Of a stretch of DNA of 64,000 nucleotides, positions 61,538 to 64,000 are shown one piece after another. The DNA lies in assembly GCA_965223215.1 (NCBI GenBank), contig CBDCVZ010000010.1:5890001-5954000 (forward strand), read 5' to 3'. Position numbers and translations under genes: made by a program. The DNA comes from JABDMH01 sp965223215. Lineage in GTDB: Bacteria > Bacteroidota > Bacteroidia > Chitinophagales > Saprospiraceae. How positions within the stretch are numbered: the stretch's first letter is position 1; each line of letters begins with the position of its first letter. Under the pieces are notes generated by a model. It ran no database searches. It saw only the letters and a list, made by a program, of their open reading frames with translations, and was not told the DNA's origin.

Positions 61538-63562
61538 ATGTTGTTATCAAAGGTCCTATTCAAAACATTGAAAAAATGGAAGTTGGTCACGGGGATGATG
61601 GCCATATTATTTCCTTGCTTGGGCCAAGCTCAGCCAGACTCCATCTTATTATTTGTAGCCTACGAAGACACCTATTATAGTGAGTTCATTGTGATGTATG
61701 AGGCACTGGTGGCTGAAGGATATTTTGTGGACGTCAGAAGTGCTGGATCGGGTACCGCTACCACTTACACCATTGGTGGAGATTTGCAGGCTCAAGCGAA
61801 TGGACTGCCGGGAAGTAGTTATGCAGACTTTGCAGCTCAATTTCAAGCCATGTTTGGCAGCCCCTGGAATGCCGGTCTAAATACGGTACCCGCTTCGATC
61901 ACCTTAAATGGATCCATACAATCCATCACCACCGTCGAACCCTACCAGGCACTGGTCGTTGCTGGTGGAACAGGTGCCACTGAGTATAGAATCGACGGTA
62001 ATTATCAGAGCCAGGGCTCACTAAGTGCAGTACAGGTCCAGGCCGCAGCGGAAAAACTAAATGAATTAGCGGTAGACATGCTTCTAGCCGGCAAGCCGAT
62101 TATGGGCCAATGCCATGGTGCCAGTGTTCCGGCCTATTGGAGGGTACCCAATACCATACCTGCAGGATTTGATAATCTTGGTCATAGCCTGTTAGAGGGA
62201 AGCATCGCCACTGGTTATCCCGAGGCCGCCACCTCTAACAATTTAGGTGATCTACTCATCGAGTTTAGATCGGAGGATAAGGTGGTCGTCGGTACACCCC
62301 ATGTGCTACTCGATGATGAAAATATGGGCGCCTATCGAATCATTACAACCCGTGATTGGTATCCCCAGACGATTGCACATGCCGCCCAAACCCTCATCAA
62401 CATGTTGGAATCTTATCCAGATGCAAGTCAGATGGAAATTCCAGCTTCGGTGGTAATCATCCATGGCGGAGAGATAGATCTTTCTAATTGTGGTGCCGGT
62501 AATCAAAATAATGACATACCCTGTAATTATGGAATTAATCCAGCATCAAATATTCCTGCAGATTTCACCGATCTAGTCGCACTCCTTACTTCCACCGAAT
62601 TTTCTGACAGCTTCAATTTTGTGGTGAGTGATGTCGACCTATTTGGCACCACTCCATTCAATCTTAATAATCGAGAAGACATCCTTAATTATTTAAATAA
62701 TTACGATGTGGTTTTCTTCTATAAACATTGGTCCAACAATGTCACCGATGATCTACAGAATGCCATCGTAGATTTTGCCGATGGAGGTGGAGGGGTAGTT
62801 TCCATACACCACGGCCTTTATAATCAATCTAAAAATATTCTGGTCGATAGTTTGTTTCAGGCGCACTCACCGGCCAACACCTGGTCGGCCAACCGCACCA
62901 ACTATCAAATTTATCAAACCAATTATGGCCATTTTGTCTCGACCTTTCATATCATCAACGACACTGCTACAGACGCACCTGCCCTTTGGGGAACCCATCC
63001 ACTTTTGCCAGGCAGCAATCTTTCTCAGTCACTATATCCGAGATTCGGGATATTTGATGAGTTGTATAACAATATGCAATTTGTGGCCGACGTCAGTTTC
63101 GGCCCTGGAGTCAATCAGGTGAACCCAATTTTTTCCAATGGCCAAACTCCGGGTGGTCAATGTCATGTACAGGGATTCGTGAAGCTTTTTGATCGGAGCG
63201 AAGATGAAACCATTGGTCGGGTCGTTTATGGAGAAGCTGGTGAAACCATTGCAAATTATCAGTACCCACATCCATATGCTCAATTCCTACGCAATGCCGT
63301 TTACTGGGCTGCTGAAAACCGGACATGCAACCACAGCATCAGCACTTGGACATCTGGAACGGGCACCTGGGACCTCAGTAGCAACTGGTCTTCAAATGCA
63401 CTGCCCACAATCTGTTCAGATGTGATCATACCGGATCAAGGGACCGCCATTTCTGTCACCTGCCCGGCTATGCACGACATATCCATTCACCTACTTGAGG
63501 TTGGATTAAACGTGGATCTTGAAATTCCCCTTGGCAGCACGTTGACCGTCACAAGTAATTAA
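61538..63562 (+). CDS. Secreted PfpI/ThuA-like two-domain protein
   Basis: 674 residues. Signal peptide (GMMAILFPCLGQA). Domain 1 (about 30-280) is a glutamine-amidotransferase-like/DJ-1 type fold, with a nucleophile-elbow pattern GQCHGAS (C192) as in PfpI and ThiJ. Domain 2 (about 300-600) is ThuA-like: FVVSDVDLFGTTPF, YDVVFFYKHWSNN, GGGVVSIHHGLYN, and HPLLPGSN near its end. The last ~75 residues (WTSGTGTWDLSSNWSSN ... SDVIIPDQGTAISVTC) match the opening of the repeat modules in the giant protein at 19172. The protein ends without a sorting domain, unusual for such a module arrangement, so a truncated 3' end is possible. Substrate unknown. Confidence 0.82.
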   Translation: MLLSKVLFKTLKKWKLVTGMMAILFPCLGQAQPDSILLFVAYEDTYYSEFIVMYEALVAEGYFVDVRSAGSGTATTYTIGGDLQAQANGLPGSSYADFAAQFQAMFGSPWNAGLNTVPASITLNGSIQSITTVEPYQALVVAGGTGATEYRIDGNYQSQGSLSAVQVQAAAEKLNELAVDMLLAGKPIMGQCHGASVPAYWRVPNTIPAGFDNLGHSLLEGSIATGYPEAATSNNLGDLLIEFRSEDKVVVGTPHVLLDDENMGAYRIITTRDWYPQTIAHAAQTLINMLESYPDASQMEIPASVVIIHGGEIDLSNCGAGNQNNDIPCNYGINPASNIPADFTDLVALLTSTEFSDSFNFVVSDVDLFGTTPFNLNNREDILNYLNNYDVVFFYKHWSNNVTDDLQNAIVDFADGGGGVVSIHHGLYNQSKNILVDSLFQAHSPANTWSANRTNYQIYQTNYGHFVSTFHIINDTATDAPALWGTHPLLPGSNLSQSLYPRFGIFDELYNNMQFVADVSFGPGVNQVNPIFSNGQTPGGQCHVQGFVKLFDRSEDETIGRVVYGEAGETIANYQYPHPYAQFLRNAVYWAAENRTCNHSISTWTSGTGTWDLSSNWSSNALPTICSDVIIPDQGTAISVTCPAMHDISIHLLEVGLNVDLEIPLGSTLTVTSN

Positions 63563-63636
63563 GGGGCCTAAAGCTAGGCTCACGAATCAGCTCGGCGATG
63601 CTGCGGGCTTAATGATCCATCCGGCAGGTCGGCAAG

Positions 63637-63718
63637 CAATCTCTCCAATCTTCCCAATCTCTTCAATCTCTCCAATCTTCCCAATCTCTCCAATCTCTCC
63701 AATCTCTCCACCCTCTCC
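63637..63718 (-). repeat. 9-nt repeat array, reverse orientation
   Basis: The sequence CAATCTCTC / CAATCTTCC / CAATCTCTT repeated about nine times is the reverse complement of the array at 59667-59780. The pair forms a large inverted repeat about 3.9 kb apart enclosing the TlpA-like and ThuA-like genes. Confidence 0.9.
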
Positions 63719-63764
63719 ACCCCATTGGATTCTGACTTCCAATTCCAAGATGTATCTTCAGGAT

Positions 63765-64000
63765 ATGAAAATTACACTCTATATTTTATCGATATTTTCA
63801 TTATCACTTGTCTGCAATTTCACACAAGGACAAGAAACCATCGGCCAATCATTGCCAACAATTTCAGCGGAAAAAGCGGGTATTCCTCAAGATTCTATTA
63901 ATGTGTTGCTCGGACTGCTTGCTACCATTGAGATACCGGATTTTCGCAGTCTAATTGTAGTGAAGGATGGTGGCATTTTGATCGAGGAATATTATAATAC
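63765..64000 (+). CDS. Beta-lactamase-family serine hydrolase (3' partial)
   Basis: The gene runs off the window end; 78 complete codons are seen. Signal peptide (LYILSIFSLSLVCNFTQG), then EKAGIPQDSINVLLGLLATI and LIVVKDGGILIEEYYN, which is the usual N-terminal pattern of class C/EstB-type serine hydrolases (the SxxK motif would come next). Exported. The ATG at 63765 follows closely after the repeat array. Confidence 0.75.
   Translation, partial: MKITLYILSIFSLSLVCNFTQGQETIGQSLPTISAEKAGIPQDSINVLLGLLATIEIPDFRSLIVVKDGGILIEEYYN

Noticed and set aside
1..64000. CRISPR arrays
   Set aside because: No direct repeats with spacers of regular length were seen; the only arrays are the 9-nt repeats.

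Overview
The window looks like a chromosome segment from a Bacteroidota bacterium, probably of the Saprospirales type. The reasons are several proteins with type IX secretion (T9SS) C-terminal sorting domains, SprB-type adhesin repeats, a SusC/RagA TonB receptor, large TPR- or Y_Y_Y-linked histidine kinases including an AraC-fused hybrid, extracellular fibre proteins with S74 chaperone domains, and frequent weak or alternative start codons. This placement rests on gene content only; there is no rRNA in the window.

Layout. 1-5.0 kb: an operon of a Y_Y_Y hybrid kinase (5' end outside the window), a single-domain response regulator and a GAF-class III nucleotide cyclase. 5.3-9.3 kb: a miniature sigma-region-4/anti-sigma pair followed by a full ECF-like sigma factor, an anti-sigma protein with an SBBP-like outer domain, and a ligand-binding lipoprotein. 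9.5-18.5 kb: secreted and T9SS proteins with heavy decay: one gene with a probable frameshift in its signal peptide, an SprB-repeat gene split by a 1.41 kb IS3-family element (4-bp target duplication) and then frameshifted three times, and a broken SusC-type receptor. 19.2-24.5 kb: a giant 1782-residue T9SS type B surface protein. 25-36 kb: housekeeping and signalling genes (DUF1801-like, two TPR kinases, a LuxR-type regulator, a sialidase-like protein, a di-haem cytochrome c, a DUF1569-like protein). 36.6-52.4 kb: a surface-fibre region with a C1q-like protein, three S74 fibre proteins, a short T9SS protein, an AraC-type hybrid kinase and two tiny HTH-only LuxR-type regulators, each directly upstream of a fibre gene; an ArsI/CadI-like enzyme, a tRNA-Arg(TCG), a decayed GIY-YIG nuclease gene and REP-like hairpins lie inside it. 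53-64 kb: DoxX plus a Gfo/Idh/MocA oxidoreductase, an orphan Pycsar-type membrane effector, a lipoprotein with an S9 peptidase, hemB, a double thioredoxin-fold protein, a PfpI/ThuA-like secreted protein, and the start of a beta-lactamase-family hydrolase. Two arrays of the same 9-nt repeat in opposite orientation flank the 59.8-63.6 kb segment.

How the genes fit together: much of the window senses the environment (four histidine kinases, one sigma/anti-sigma relay, one cyclase) and builds or exports surface proteins. The strongest candidates for something undescribed are the repeated [HTH-only regulator -> secreted fibre] pair, the duplicated miniature sigma/anti-sigma module, and the inverted 9-nt repeat arrays. 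All functional calls come from reading translated sequence and motifs; no database search was run.
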